A stretch of 64,000 bases of DNA from Winogradskyella ouciana (GCF_009709615.1 NZ_WJYA01000005.1:488250-552249); one strand, 5' to 3'. Shown: positions 34,690-43,567, numbered from the stretch's first letter. The notes: a model not told the origin generated them from the sequence alone. Made by a program: numbers and translations.

Positions 34690-34721
34690 ATCCCCTTTCT
34701 TCTGGGAAGGGTTAGGGATGG
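34690..34721 (+). repeat. Dispersed repeat, family IV (CCCC...TTAGGGATGGG)
   Basis: A C-rich arm (TCCCCTTTC) is followed by GGGAAGGGTTAGGGATGGG. A related element at 49949-49976 ends in GGGGACTTTAGGGGTG. It lies between convergent genes. Confidence 0.55.
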
Positions 34722-34724
34722 GCT

Positions 34725-35783
34725 TTACACATCATCATAATCCACCACAACCTTAGCCGAAGTAGGATGCGCCTGGCAGGTCAACACCAATCCTTCTGCA
34801 ACTTCACTATCTGTAAGAATATTATTCTGACGCATTTTTGCTTGCCCTTTCGTTAATCTGGCAATACAACTACTGCAAATTCCACCTTGGCAAGAGTATG
34901 GAGCATCAATATCTTGTTTTAAGGTCGCTTCGAGAATAGAATCCTCTTGTGACATTTCAAATTCAAATTCTTCATCATCAACCAACACTTTTATTTTTGA
35001 GTTTCCGGTAGGAACTTCAATATCAGAATCATTTTCACTTTCAACTGGCGCTGTAAACAATTCGAATAAAATATCTTTCTCCTTAATACCGTTTTCTAAT
35101 AGTACGTCTTTTACCGTGTGAATCATTTCTTCAGGGCCACAGAGGTAGAATTTCTCAATAGAGACTCCTTTGTATTTATTCTTAACAATAAGGTTTACCG
35201 TGCTTTTTTCTATGCGACCGAATAATGCATTTTCCTCACGTGATTGACTGTAAATAAAATGGGCATGGAAACGATTTCCGTAGGTTTTTTTTAGCTCGAG
35301 CAAATCTTGGATAAACATAGCGTCTGCTAAAGTCTTATTCCCATAAACCAATATAAAGTTGCTAAATGGCTCTTCTTCTAAAAGCGTTTTGGCAATACTC
35401 AAAACAGGTGTAATACCACTACCAGCTGCAAAAGCCGCAATAGTTCTGGTTTTGGCTTCATTGGCATTTAACGTAAAGCGTCCGTTGGGTTCTGCAACGT
35501 CGATAATATCACCAGCTTTCAGTTTTTCGTTGGCGTAAATTGAAAAGGTTCCGTCTTCAACAGCCTTAACAGCAACAGTAACTTCTCCGCTGTTTTGGGA
35601 CGAGCAAATTGAGTAATCTCTACGTACCTCTTCACCATCAATAGTTGTTTTTAAGGTTATATATTGTCCAGCTATAAAGCGGAAATTATCTTTAAGATTT
35701 GTAGGTACATCAAAAGTTATAGCTACTGATTTGTCAGTTACGTTTTCAATTGATTTTATAGTAAGACTATGAAATTGTGCCAT
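34725..35783 (-). CDS. PaaE-like flavin reductase with C-terminal 2Fe-2S domain
   Basis: A 352-residue electron-transfer protein: an FAD domain with RDYSICSS, an NAD(P) domain with GSGITPVLSIAK and YLCGPEEMI, and a plant-type ferredoxin domain with the cluster cysteines in CQGGICSSC plus the distal VLTCQAHP. This is the architecture of phenylacetyl-CoA epoxidase reductase PaaE and related ferredoxin-NADP reductases. No paaABCD is near, so its partner is unknown. I use ATG 35783 (MAQFHSL); an upstream in-frame start adds 20 residues overlapping a -7 promoter box. Confidence 0.88.
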   Translation of the reverse strand: MAQFHSLTIKSIENVTDKSVAITFDVPTNLKDNFRFIAGQYITLKTTIDGEEVRRDYSICSSQNSGEVTVAVKAVEDGTFSIYANEKLKAGDIIDVAEPNGRFTLNANEAKTRTIAAFAAGSGITPVLSIAKTLLEEEPFSNFILVYGNKTLADAMFIQDLLELKKTYGNRFHAHFIYSQSREENALFGRIEKSTVNLIVKNKYKGVSIEKFYLCGPEEMIHTVKDVLLENGIKEKDILFELFTAPVESENDSDIEVPTGNSKIKVLVDDEEFEFEMSQEDSILEATLKQDIDAPYSCQGGICSSCIARLTKGQAKMRQNNILTDSEVAEGLVLTCQAHPTSAKVVVDYDDV

Positions 35784-35798
35784 TGCAATAAATTTATG

Positions 35799-35806
35799 CA
35801 AAAATA
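35799..35806 (-). promoter_or_regulatory. -7 element of the PaaE-like gene
   Basis: Minus-strand TATTTTTG, 16 bp before the ATG at 35783. No TTG stands at the usual -33 distance. Confidence 0.4.
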
Positions 35807-35827
35807 AGGAAGCAAGACGGAATGCTA

Positions 35828-35846
35828 AATTTGTTTGTAACAAATT
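35828..35846. promoter_or_regulatory. Perfect 19-bp dyad, putative operator
   Basis: AATTTGTT-TGT-AACAAATT is an exact 8-bp inverted repeat around a 3-bp centre, in the divergent gap between the PaaE-like gene and the ABC exporter. It lies 22 bp upstream of the minus-strand -7 box, covering its -33 area, which fits a regulator site. Confidence 0.45.
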
Positions 35847-35885
35847 AACGATTAAGCTTACTAATAGAAAAAACTAACCAACAGC

Positions 35886-37358
35886 ATGATAAAACATTTC
35901 ATTAATCTCGAATGGAAAGCCTTTACACGCTCTGCATCGTTTAAAGTAAATCTGGCTCTTAAAATCTTAATGATTATTGGAGCATTTTTTATGATATTAT
36001 ATGCTTTGGGCTTAGGTATCGGAGCTTATTATATTATCGAAGAAATGGTTGATCCAGAACCATTAAAAATCATTAATAAATTTTTGATCTTCTATTTTAT
36101 TTTCGACTTGGTTTTAAAGTATTTCCTCCAAAAAATGCCTATAGTAAACATCAAGCCCTTACTCTATTTACCATTAAAAAAGAATCAAGTTGTAAGTTTT
36201 GGGATTAACAAAACGATGGTTTCGTTTTTTAATATTTGGCATGCTTTCTTTTTTATTCCATTTTCCATTGTATTGCTTATAGAGGGTCATTCTTTATTAA
36301 ATGTTGTAGGCTGGCACATTGCAATGCTCGCTCTTGTATACTGTAATAACTTTATAAATATTTTTGTAAACAGTAAAGACGGTATTTTTTTCACTGTAAT
36401 TGGTATCATTGTTGCTCTGGTCGCTTTGTTATATTTTGATATTTTCGATGTAACGCAGTTCACAGCACCAATTTTTTCAGCATTTTATAATCAACCTTAT
36501 TTGGCTATAATTCCAATTATTGTGGCTTTTGTGCTCTATAAAATGGCATTTAAATATTTTAGAGACAATTTTTATTTAGATGCAGGTTTAGCTAAGAAAG
36601 TAGATATTGCAGAAACGGATAATATGATATGGTTAGACCGTTTTGGTAGTGTGTCAACATTCTTAAAAAATGACATAAAACTCATAAAGCGTAACAAGCG
36701 TTCTAAGATGACCATTTTTATGAGTTTCCTTTTTATTTTTTATGGATTATTATTTTTTACAGGAAGTATAGAGGCTTATGATGGTCCATTCTGGAGAATT
36801 TTTGCTGGTATTTTTGTTTCAGGTGGCTTCTTGTTTAGTTTTGGTCAGTTCGTACCAAGTTGGGACAGTGCTTATTACCCACTTTTAATGAGTCAGAATA
36901 TACGTTATAAAGAGTACCTAGAATCGAAATGGTATCTTATGGTTATTGCCACTATTTTCACAACCATAATTGCTTCCTTTTATCTCTATTTTGGTTGGCA
37001 AGCCTATGCAGCTGTTGTTGTAGGTGCTATTTATAATATTGGTGTGAATTCTCACATGGTGCTTTGGGGAGGAGCATATATAAAAACACCAATAGACTTA
37101 ACCTCTGCAAAAAAAGCGTTTGGAGACAAAAAATCGTTTAACGTAAAAACTTTACTATTAACTATTCCAAAACTCTTATTGCCGATGGTTATATATGCTA
37201 TAGGTCATTTTGTCTACAGTGAAGTCTTAGGCTTTGCATTAGTAGCAGTTACAGGCTTAGCAGGATTATTATTTAAAAACAAGGTATTCGGTATTATAGA
37301 GAAGATTTATAAGTCTGAAAAGTATAAAACTCTAGTCGCTTACAAACAAAACAATTAA
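35886..37358 (+). CDS. ABC exporter permease (DUF5687-like)
   Basis: The 490-residue protein has about a dozen membrane helices and an internal cytoplasmic region with FLKNDIKLIKRNKRSK, a feature of ABC-2-like exporter permeases. I associate it with the Bacteroidota family DUF5687. The ATPase gene starts 4 bp after its stop, so both subunits are made together. The substrate is unknown. Confidence 0.8.
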   Translation: MIKHFINLEWKAFTRSASFKVNLALKILMIIGAFFMILYALGLGIGAYYIIEEMVDPEPLKIINKFLIFYFIFDLVLKYFLQKMPIVNIKPLLYLPLKKNQVVSFGINKTMVSFFNIWHAFFFIPFSIVLLIEGHSLLNVVGWHIAMLALVYCNNFINIFVNSKDGIFFTVIGIIVALVALLYFDIFDVTQFTAPIFSAFYNQPYLAIIPIIVAFVLYKMAFKYFRDNFYLDAGLAKKVDIAETDNMIWLDRFGSVSTFLKNDIKLIKRNKRSKMTIFMSFLFIFYGLLFFTGSIEAYDGPFWRIFAGIFVSGGFLFSFGQFVPSWDSAYYPLLMSQNIRYKEYLESKWYLMVIATIFTTIIASFYLYFGWQAYAAVVVGAIYNIGVNSHMVLWGGAYIKTPIDLTSAKKAFGDKKSFNVKTLLLTIPKLLLPMVIYAIGHFVYSEVLGFALVAVTGLAGLLFKNKVFGIIEKIYKSEKYKTLVAYKQNN

Positions 37359-37362
37359 AATT

Positions 37363-38082
37363 ATGATTATAACATCCAATTTATCAAAAACATATAACGG
37401 CAATACGGTTTTAAAAATAGATAGTTTAAACATTCCGAAAGGACAGAGTTTTGGACTTGTAGGCAACAATGGTGCTGGTAAAACTACATATTTCAGTTTG
37501 TTGTTAGATTTAATTCAGCCAACCACAGGGCATATAAAAAACAATAATGTTTTGGTTAATGAAAGTGAAGACTGGAAACCGTTTACTTCAGCCTTTATTG
37601 ACGAAACATTTTTGATTGGTTACTTAACACCAGAAGAATATTTTTACTTCATAGGTGAACTTAGAGGACAGAACAAAGCAGATGTCGACGCATTGTTAGC
37701 TCAATTTGAAGATTTTTTTCATGGGGAAATTCTTAAGCAAAAAAAATACTTGAGAGATTTAAGTAAAGGAAACCAAAAGAAAGCAGGTATTGTTGCTGCA
37801 CTTATTGGTAATCCTGAAGTGATTATCTTAGACGAGCCCTTTGCTAACCTAGACCCAACTACACAAATCCGACTAAAACAAATCATTAAAGATCTAGCCA
37901 AAAAGAAAGGAGTAACCGTACTTGTATCGAGTCACGATTTAATGCACGTTACAGATGTTTGCGAGCGTATTGTGGTGTTAGAAAAAGGAGATATCATTAA
38001 GGATTTAGAGACCAATCCTGCAACTTTAAAAGAACTCGAAGCGCATTTTGCGGGTAGTATGGTTTCTCAGGAAGAGGAGTAA
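37363..38082 (+). CDS. ABC transporter ATP-binding protein
   Basis: A 239-residue ABC ATPase with Walker A GNNGAGKTT, signature LSKGNQKKAG (LSGGQ variant), Walker B VIILDEPFANLD and the switch His in VLVSSHDL. It pairs with the upstream permease as an exporter. A strong intrinsic terminator follows, so this two-gene unit ends here. Confidence 0.93.
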   Translation: MIITSNLSKTYNGNTVLKIDSLNIPKGQSFGLVGNNGAGKTTYFSLLLDLIQPTTGHIKNNNVLVNESEDWKPFTSAFIDETFLIGYLTPEEYFYFIGELRGQNKADVDALLAQFEDFFHGEILKQKKYLRDLSKGNQKKAGIVAALIGNPEVIILDEPFANLDPTTQIRLKQIIKDLAKKKGVTVLVSSHDLMHVTDVCERIVVLEKGDIIKDLETNPATLKELEAHFAGSMVSQEEE

Positions 38083-38105
38083 AAAAAATCAACCAATCAT
38101 TTTTT

Positions 38106-38146
38106 AAGCTTGTGATTATACAAACGATTTAATCACAAGCTTTTTT
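38106..38146 (+). terminator. Rho-independent terminator of the ABC exporter operon
   Basis: A perfect 12-bp stem, AAGCTTGTGATT (38106-38117) with AATCACAAGCTT (38131-38142), 13-nt loop, followed by a T-run. The rest of the 38083-38278 gap shows nothing else of note. Confidence 0.85.
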
Positions 38147-38278
38147 ATTGAGAAAAACCTTGTAATTCCTCGAAAAACAGTTTAATAGCGTCAAAAATTC
38201 AAAAAGATGCTTATTTTTACCACTTAGCACACTAAAAACCCAATAGTTTAGTTATCTATTAATCAAATAGAACCGACG

Positions 38279-40891
38279 TTGAAGACCTATTACAAACTCA
38301 TATTATCTCTATTCTGTATTGCGCTAATTTCACAAAGTTGTTCGCGCAAAAAGGACACTTTTATTAACAGAAATTTTCATGCCTTAGGCACCAAATACAA
38401 CATTCTCTACAATGGAAATATAGCCTTAGAACGTGGAAAGCTCGCGGTTAATGATGAGTTTACCGAAAACTTTTGGGAGTTGCTTCCTGTGGAGCGGATG
38501 AAAGTTAGCGAAGATATTTTTCTACCTGGTCAAACTAAAAACGCAGATTTTGAGCGTGCTGAAGAAAAAGCTATTAAAGCTATTCAAAAGCACGGAATGA
38601 ATATACAGGGAAAGGAAAAAAACCCACAAATAGACGAAGCTTATCTGTTATTGGGTAAGGCACGGTATTACGACCAGCGTTTTGTACCTGCTTTAGCAGC
38701 ATTTAACAACATCTTGAATAAATATCCTACGAGCGATAAAATCAATCAGGTAAAGATATGGCGAGAAAAAGCCAATATGCGCTTAGACAATAATATAGGT
38801 GCTATAAATAAACTTGAACGTTTACTCAAAGAAGAAGAGATAGAAGGGCAAGATCTGGCAGATGCCACAGCGACTTTAGCTCAGGCCTATATTAACATTA
38901 AAGCTAAAGATAGTGCTATATCATTGCTTGGTGTTGCTGCTGAAAACACTAAAGTGAAGAGTGAAAAGGCTCGTTTTCATTTTATTAGAGGTCAGCTATA
39001 CAATGAGATGGAAGAAAGAGATAGTGCCAATATGGAGTTTGACGCCATTATAGAGATGCACAGACAAATTCCTAGATCGTTTTATATTAACGCTCACTTA
39101 GAAAAATCCTATAATTTTGATGCTGTGGATGGTGATGAGGTGGCCTTTCAGGAATATCTGACAGAACTTGAAGAAAATCGTGAAAACAGGCCTTTCCTAG
39201 ATAAAATTTATTATCGTATTGCAGAGTTTCACCGCAATAGAGCATCAGATAGTTTAGCAGAAGCATATTATAATAAATCCTTAAGAAAAACGTCATCAGA
39301 CAAATATTTAAGAGCACTCAACTATGAGACACTCGGCAATATGTATTTTGACAGAAACGCCTATAAAACAGCTGGCGCCTATTATGACAGCACCATGACC
39401 GCTATGGTACAAAATTCAAAGCCCTTTAGAATTATTAAGAGAAAGCGCGAAAATCTAGATGACGTCATTTATTACGAAGACATAGCTCGAGCCAATGATA
39501 GTATTTTACACATAATCAATCTTCCAAAGGAAGAGCAGTTGGCCATTTATGTTAAACATACCGAAGAACTAAAAGCTAAAGCGCTAGAAGAAGAAAAACT
39601 CAAAGAAGAAGAATTAAAAAAGCAGGAGGTAAGAAAAAACGCGGCAACAAATAACATAAAGGACAATAACCGAAAAGCAAGTATAAGTCCGAGAGGTTTG
39701 CCTGGAGAATTTAACACTAAAGATGGTGGTGGCAGTAGTTTTTATTTCTATAATCCAACAACTGTGGCTTACGGTAAAAATGAATTCTTAAGACTTTGGG
39801 GAGAACGAAAGCTTCAGGATAATTGGAGGCTTTCAGATCAACGTGCTGGTATTAAAGCTGCTGATAAACAAGAAAGCATATCGCAAAGCAAAGGAAGCGA
39901 AGAGCTTTACAATCCTGAAACATACATAGCCTCTCTACCTACAGATGAAGCTGACATCGATAGCATAGCAAAAGAAAGAAACTTTGCCTATTATCAACTG
40001 GGAATTATCTACAAAGAAAAATTCAGAGAGTTTGAATTGTCCAAATCTCGTTTCGAAGATTTATTAAATAACAATCCTGAAGATCGATTAATTCTTCCTT
40101 CAAAATATAATCTTTATAAGATTTATGTTGAACTAGGTTTAAATAGAAAGGCTGAAGCGATGAAGGGAGACATTGTCGCTAATTACCCAGATTCCCGTTA
40201 TGCAGAAATCCTGTTGAACCCTCAGTCAGAATTGGCTAAGGATGAAAACAGTCCAGAAGTGATTTACACCAATCTTTATAAAAAGTTTGAAAATCAAGAA
40301 TACCAAGAAGTAATCATTGAAGCAGATATTCAAATAAAACGTTTAGAAGGCGACGACTTTTTGCCAAAGTTCGAGATTTTAAAAGCCTCTGCCAAAGGCC
40401 GTCTTTATGGGTTTGAGGCATATAAAGAAGGTATTAATCACATTGCACTGACCTATCCAAATTCTGAAGAAGGTAAAAAGGCTCAAGAAATATTGAATAA
40501 TGCTATTCCTGCATTGGCTAAAAAAGATTTTGTATCGGACGACGTAGCGAAGAATTTTAATGTGATTTATCAATTTGAAAAAGGGTCTGGTGAAGATATA
40601 GAAGCCTTTGTAAAAACCTTAAATGAAGAAATTGAAAAAAAGATAAAGTACTTTGATTTAACCACGTCAATAGATGTCTATAACGAAAACACTACCTTTG
40701 TAGTTGTACACGGTCTAACTAGTATTCAGGGTGCTAGTGGTTTTGCCCAATTATTGCAATCAGACGAAAGAGATAGTCGAGGACGACCGGTAAAACCAAA
40801 AATAACAAAAGAATATATTGCAATTTCCTCGCCAAATTATGCTATTATCCAACGCCATAAGAATTTGAACACATATCTAAAATTAGAGTAA
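38279..40891 (+). CDS. sprE: T9SS/gliding TPR lipoprotein SprE (PorW)
   Basis: The 870-residue lipoprotein (signal peptide with ISQSC, Cys21) begins CSRKKDTFINRNFHALGTKYNILYNGN, the conserved N-terminus of SprE/PorW, and has many TPR-like helix pairs. SprE is an outer-membrane-associated lipoprotein needed for gliding motility and type IX secretion in Flavobacterium johnsoniae. No ATG is available in frame after the stop at 38249, so it starts at TTG 38279. It lies 17 bp before the bactofilin gene, an arrangement that may link secretion and cytoskeleton. Confidence 0.85.
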   Translation: MKTYYKLILSLFCIALISQSCSRKKDTFINRNFHALGTKYNILYNGNIALERGKLAVNDEFTENFWELLPVERMKVSEDIFLPGQTKNADFERAEEKAIKAIQKHGMNIQGKEKNPQIDEAYLLLGKARYYDQRFVPALAAFNNILNKYPTSDKINQVKIWREKANMRLDNNIGAINKLERLLKEEEIEGQDLADATATLAQAYINIKAKDSAISLLGVAAENTKVKSEKARFHFIRGQLYNEMEERDSANMEFDAIIEMHRQIPRSFYINAHLEKSYNFDAVDGDEVAFQEYLTELEENRENRPFLDKIYYRIAEFHRNRASDSLAEAYYNKSLRKTSSDKYLRALNYETLGNMYFDRNAYKTAGAYYDSTMTAMVQNSKPFRIIKRKRENLDDVIYYEDIARANDSILHIINLPKEEQLAIYVKHTEELKAKALEEEKLKEEELKKQEVRKNAATNNIKDNNRKASISPRGLPGEFNTKDGGGSSFYFYNPTTVAYGKNEFLRLWGERKLQDNWRLSDQRAGIKAADKQESISQSKGSEELYNPETYIASLPTDEADIDSIAKERNFAYYQLGIIYKEKFREFELSKSRFEDLLNNNPEDRLILPSKYNLYKIYVELGLNRKAEAMKGDIVANYPDSRYAEILLNPQSELAKDENSPEVIYTNLYKKFENQEYQEVIIEADIQIKRLEGDDFLPKFEILKASAKGRLYGFEAYKEGINHIALTYPNSEEGKKAQEILNNAIPALAKKDFVSDDVAKNFNVIYQFEKGSGEDIEAFVKTLNEEIEKKIKYFDLTTSIDVYNENTTFVVVHGLTSIQGASGFAQLLQSDERDSRGRPVKPKITKEYIAISSPNYAIIQRHKNLNTYLKLE

Positions 40892-40908
40892 ATTAAAACC
40901 AAATCATC

Positions 40909-41385
40909 ATGTTTTCCTCAGACAACAAGAAACCTAAACAAACAACGACTATGGAAACAAGTACGCAACAGAATATTATAGCAAAGGGCACTAAAATTGT
41001 TGGAGATATAGCAAGTGAAGGGCCTTTTAGAATAGATGGCACTGTAGAAGGGAATGTAAAAACTTCGGGTAAAGTCGTAATTGGCAAATCAGGATTCATT
41101 AAAGGTACCTTACAGGGTGAAAATGCTGATTTTGAAGGTAAATTCTCTGGTAAGCTAATACTATCTGGCACATTGTCTTTAAAAACCACAGCACACATAG
41201 AGGGTGAAGTCCATACGAGTAAATTAGCTGTTGAGCCAGGCGCTACATTTAACGCAACATGTAGTATGAAGGGTACAGTAAAAGCATTACCTAATGAGCC
41301 AGTTAAACCAAAACAACCAGAGCAGCAACAAGTCAAAGCCACACAAGCCACACAAGCCTCTCAAAGACCAGAAAGACAAGCTTAA
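40909..41385 (+). CDS. Bactofilin (polymer-forming cytoskeletal protein)
   Basis: The 158-residue protein has a short polar N-terminus, the bactofilin beta-helix core (residues about 20-125: IIAKGTKIVGDIASEGPFRIDG, GKVVIGKSGFIKG, GKLILSGTLSLK) and a Pro/Gln/Ala-rich disordered tail. Bactofilins polymerise without nucleotide on the cytoplasmic membrane. The last 92 bp also encode, in another frame, the N-terminus of the AtpZ-like protein. Confidence 0.92.
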   Translation: MFSSDNKKPKQTTTMETSTQQNIIAKGTKIVGDIASEGPFRIDGTVEGNVKTSGKVVIGKSGFIKGTLQGENADFEGKFSGKLILSGTLSLKTTAHIEGEVHTSKLAVEPGATFNATCSMKGTVKALPNEPVKPKQPEQQQVKATQATQASQRPERQA

Positions 41386-41581
41386 TACATACGCTCGTTT
41401 TTCTAGTATCGCTTTGCAAATGTTTGCCATTATTGGTGTTGGCACTTATGCTGGTGTAAAACTAGACGAGTACTATCCTAATGAGCATAACCTTTATACT
41501 ATAATATTGTCTTTATTATCCGTGGTTCTTTCAATTGTTTTTGTAATTAGACGTATTATTGCAGCTTCAAAAGAAAATTAA
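41294..41581 (+). CDS. AtpI/AtpZ-like F0F1 ATPase-associated protein
   Basis: A 95-residue protein with two membrane helices (about 40-60 and 68-88) and the GVGTYAGVKLDEYYPNEH signature of the AtpZ/AtpI family of Mg/Ca-linked ATP synthase helper proteins. The ATG at 41294 is the only ATG in frame and gives a 30-residue polar N-terminus overlapping the bactofilin gene by 92 bp. A later non-ATG start cannot be excluded. It precedes the next gene by 1 bp. Confidence 0.8.
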   Translation: MSQLNQNNQSSNKSKPHKPHKPLKDQKDKLNTYARFSSIALQMFAIIGVGTYAGVKLDEYYPNEHNLYTIILSLLSVVLSIVFVIRRIIAASKEN

Positions 41582-41582
41582 A

Positions 41583-41978
41583 ATGGAAGCCTTTAAGAAA
41601 CGACAGATATCATTTGTATTACAACTTATAGGGATTAGTGCGGTTTTATTTGGAATTCACAGCTATTTGCTACATCACTTTGCCTTTGAGAGAATATTCT
41701 TTTTTCCTGTTTGGCAGATTTATGTTTTACATTTCGTTATTACACTTGTCCTATATACTATTATCAATTATAGATATTCCTCAGGTAAAACAGACATTTT
41801 TAATGTCTTTATGATTATGACTTTTGTAAAGATGGCATTGGCTATTGTCTTCCTATTGCCTTTGATACTTTCGGATTTTGAAAACAAACAACCAGATGTT
41901 TTTAATTTTTTCATTCCGTATTTCTTGTTTTTATTCTTTGAAGTTTTTGCCTTGACAAAATTTCTTCAAAAACAGTAA
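41583..41978 (+). CDS. Four-TM protein of the atp locus (AtpI-like, DUF6168-like)
   Basis: A 131-residue protein with four hydrophobic helices, positioned between AtpZ and AtpB where an AtpI-type subunit is expected. I associate the family with the Bacteroidota DUF6168. The start ATG 41583 follows the AtpZ stop by 1 bp; an in-frame TTG at 41559 only adds residues inside AtpZ. Likely assists assembly of the c ring, by analogy to AtpI. Confidence 0.65.
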   Translation: MEAFKKRQISFVLQLIGISAVLFGIHSYLLHHFAFERIFFFPVWQIYVLHFVITLVLYTIINYRYSSGKTDIFNVFMIMTFVKMALAIVFLLPLILSDFENKQPDVFNFFIPYFLFLFFEVFALTKFLQKQ

Positions 41979-42056
41979 TTTTTAGGTTTCTAACACGCCT
42001 TTAAATCAATTGATTTTACCGATTAAAAGACCTGAAAAATTATAGCGAAATTATTG

Positions 42057-42087
42057 TTTGTCAATTCATATAATGTACGTACATTTG
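42057..42087 (+). promoter_or_regulatory. Promoter of the atpBEFHAG operon
   Basis: TTTG (42057-42060), exactly 19 bp, TACATTTG (42080-42087). The atpB ATG is 38 bp past the -7 box. Confidence 0.65.
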
Positions 42088-42125
42088 CAGCGAATTTAAA
42101 ACAAGGTATTTTAAAGCCACAAAGA

Positions 42126-43226
42126 ATGACGTTAAGCACCTTAAAGCGTACAGTATTTACAGTTCTGTTTTTATCCGTATTTAGTTTTGGTTTTGCCAAG
42201 GATGCTAAAGAGCAAGGAGATGATGAAAAATTTGACGCTAAGTCAATGATCATGCATCACGTTAAAGATGCCTATGGCATGCACATTATCACGTTTAACG
42301 AAGGTAAAGAAGACGAAAAGCACATTACCATTCCATTACCTGTTATTCTTTGGACAGATAATGGTTTAACTACATTTATGTCTTCAGAATTTCACCATGA
42401 CTATCACGGACATGAAGTGGTGGAAAAAAATGGAGGCAAGTTCGTTAACGTTCACGAAAAAGTATATCAACTTAATGAGGGTGAAACAGAAGTAAAGTTA
42501 GACGAAGAAGGACATCCTACCAATGCAGAACGACCAATAGATATATCTATAACAAGAAACGTCTTTATGATGTGGGTTTCGGTTATTGTCTTGATACTGA
42601 TTTTCTTTGCTGCAGCAAAAAGTTACAAAAAGAGCAAGAACAATGTGCCTTCTGGTATTGGAAGCTTTGTTGAGCCGCTTGTTGTTTTTGTAAGAGACGA
42701 AATCGCAAAACCAATGATTGGTGAGCATAAGTACAAAAGGTACATGCCTTATTTGTTAACGGTATTTTTCTTTATCTGGATTAACAATATTTTCGGTCTG
42801 ATTCCAATTTTAAACGGAGCTAACCTTAGTGGTAATATTGCTTTTACAATGGTATTGGCACTATTCACATTTATCATCACAACATTTAGTGGAAACAAAA
42901 ACTATTGGAAGCATATTTTCTGGATGCCAGGTGTACCTGTACCAATGAAAATATTTTTAATGCCAATAGAATTAATAGGAATATTTACAAAGCCAATTTC
43001 GCTTATGATTCGTTTGTTTGCTAACATTACAGCAGGACACATTATCATTTTAGCATTAATGTCTTTGATATTTATATTTAAGACTTGGGCTGTAGCACCA
43101 GTTTCAGTAGCATTCTCGTTATTTATCGGAATTATTGAAATTGTGGTAACTGCAATTCAAGCCTATATATTTACAGTATTGTCTGCCCTTTATTTTGGGA
43201 TGGCAACTGAAGAAGCGCATCATTAA
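42126..43226 (+). CDS. atpB: F0 ATP synthase subunit a, with signal peptide and periplasmic domain
   Basis: The 366-residue protein is long for AtpB. Residues 1-24 form a signal peptide, 25-144 a polar periplasmic region with a His cluster (HHDYHGHE, 90-97), and about 145-366 the membrane core with the essential Arg in SLMIRLFANITAGH. The N-terminal extension is known from Bacteroidota. An open frame extends to 42054 but overlaps the promoter, so ATG 42126 is the start. Subunit a forms the proton half-channels against the c ring. Confidence 0.95.
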   Translation: MTLSTLKRTVFTVLFLSVFSFGFAKDAKEQGDDEKFDAKSMIMHHVKDAYGMHIITFNEGKEDEKHITIPLPVILWTDNGLTTFMSSEFHHDYHGHEVVEKNGGKFVNVHEKVYQLNEGETEVKLDEEGHPTNAERPIDISITRNVFMMWVSVIVLILIFFAAAKSYKKSKNNVPSGIGSFVEPLVVFVRDEIAKPMIGEHKYKRYMPYLLTVFFFIWINNIFGLIPILNGANLSGNIAFTMVLALFTFIITTFSGNKNYWKHIFWMPGVPVPMKIFLMPIELIGIFTKPISLMIRLFANITAGHIIILALMSLIFIFKTWAVAPVSVAFSLFIGIIEIVVTAIQAYIFTVLSALYFGMATEEAHH

Positions 43227-43230
43227 TTAA

Positions 43231-43452
<222 letters not shown>

Positions 43453-43466
43453 TTATGATTAAAACT

Positions 43467-43505
43467 AATTACAGAAGTAACGGTTGGTTGCTTCTGTAAT
43501 TTTTA
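43467..43505 (+). terminator. Hairpin with T-run between atpE and atpF
   Basis: AATTACAGAAG (43467-43477) pairs perfectly with CTTCTGTAATT (43491-43501), 13-nt loop, followed by TTTTA. As it lies inside the operon it is likely a partial terminator or mRNA 3'-end stabiliser for atpE. Confidence 0.65.
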
Positions 43506-43507
43506 TC

Positions 43508-43537
43508 ATTCTCCATGTGGCTTTGGCTATGGAGAAT
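43508..43537 (+). promoter_or_regulatory. Second hairpin between atpE and atpF
   Basis: ATTCTCCAT (43508-43516) pairs perfectly with ATGGAGAAT (43529-43537), 12-nt loop. It directly follows the first hairpin and precedes the atpF start by 30 bp. Confidence 0.55.
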
Positions 43538-43567
43538 AAAATTTAGATTAAAAAGCATTTATAAAAC

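Noticed and set aside
42054..42125. Longer atpB starting at TTG 42054
   Set aside because: It would overlap the operon promoter; ATG 42126 is followed directly by a proper signal peptide.
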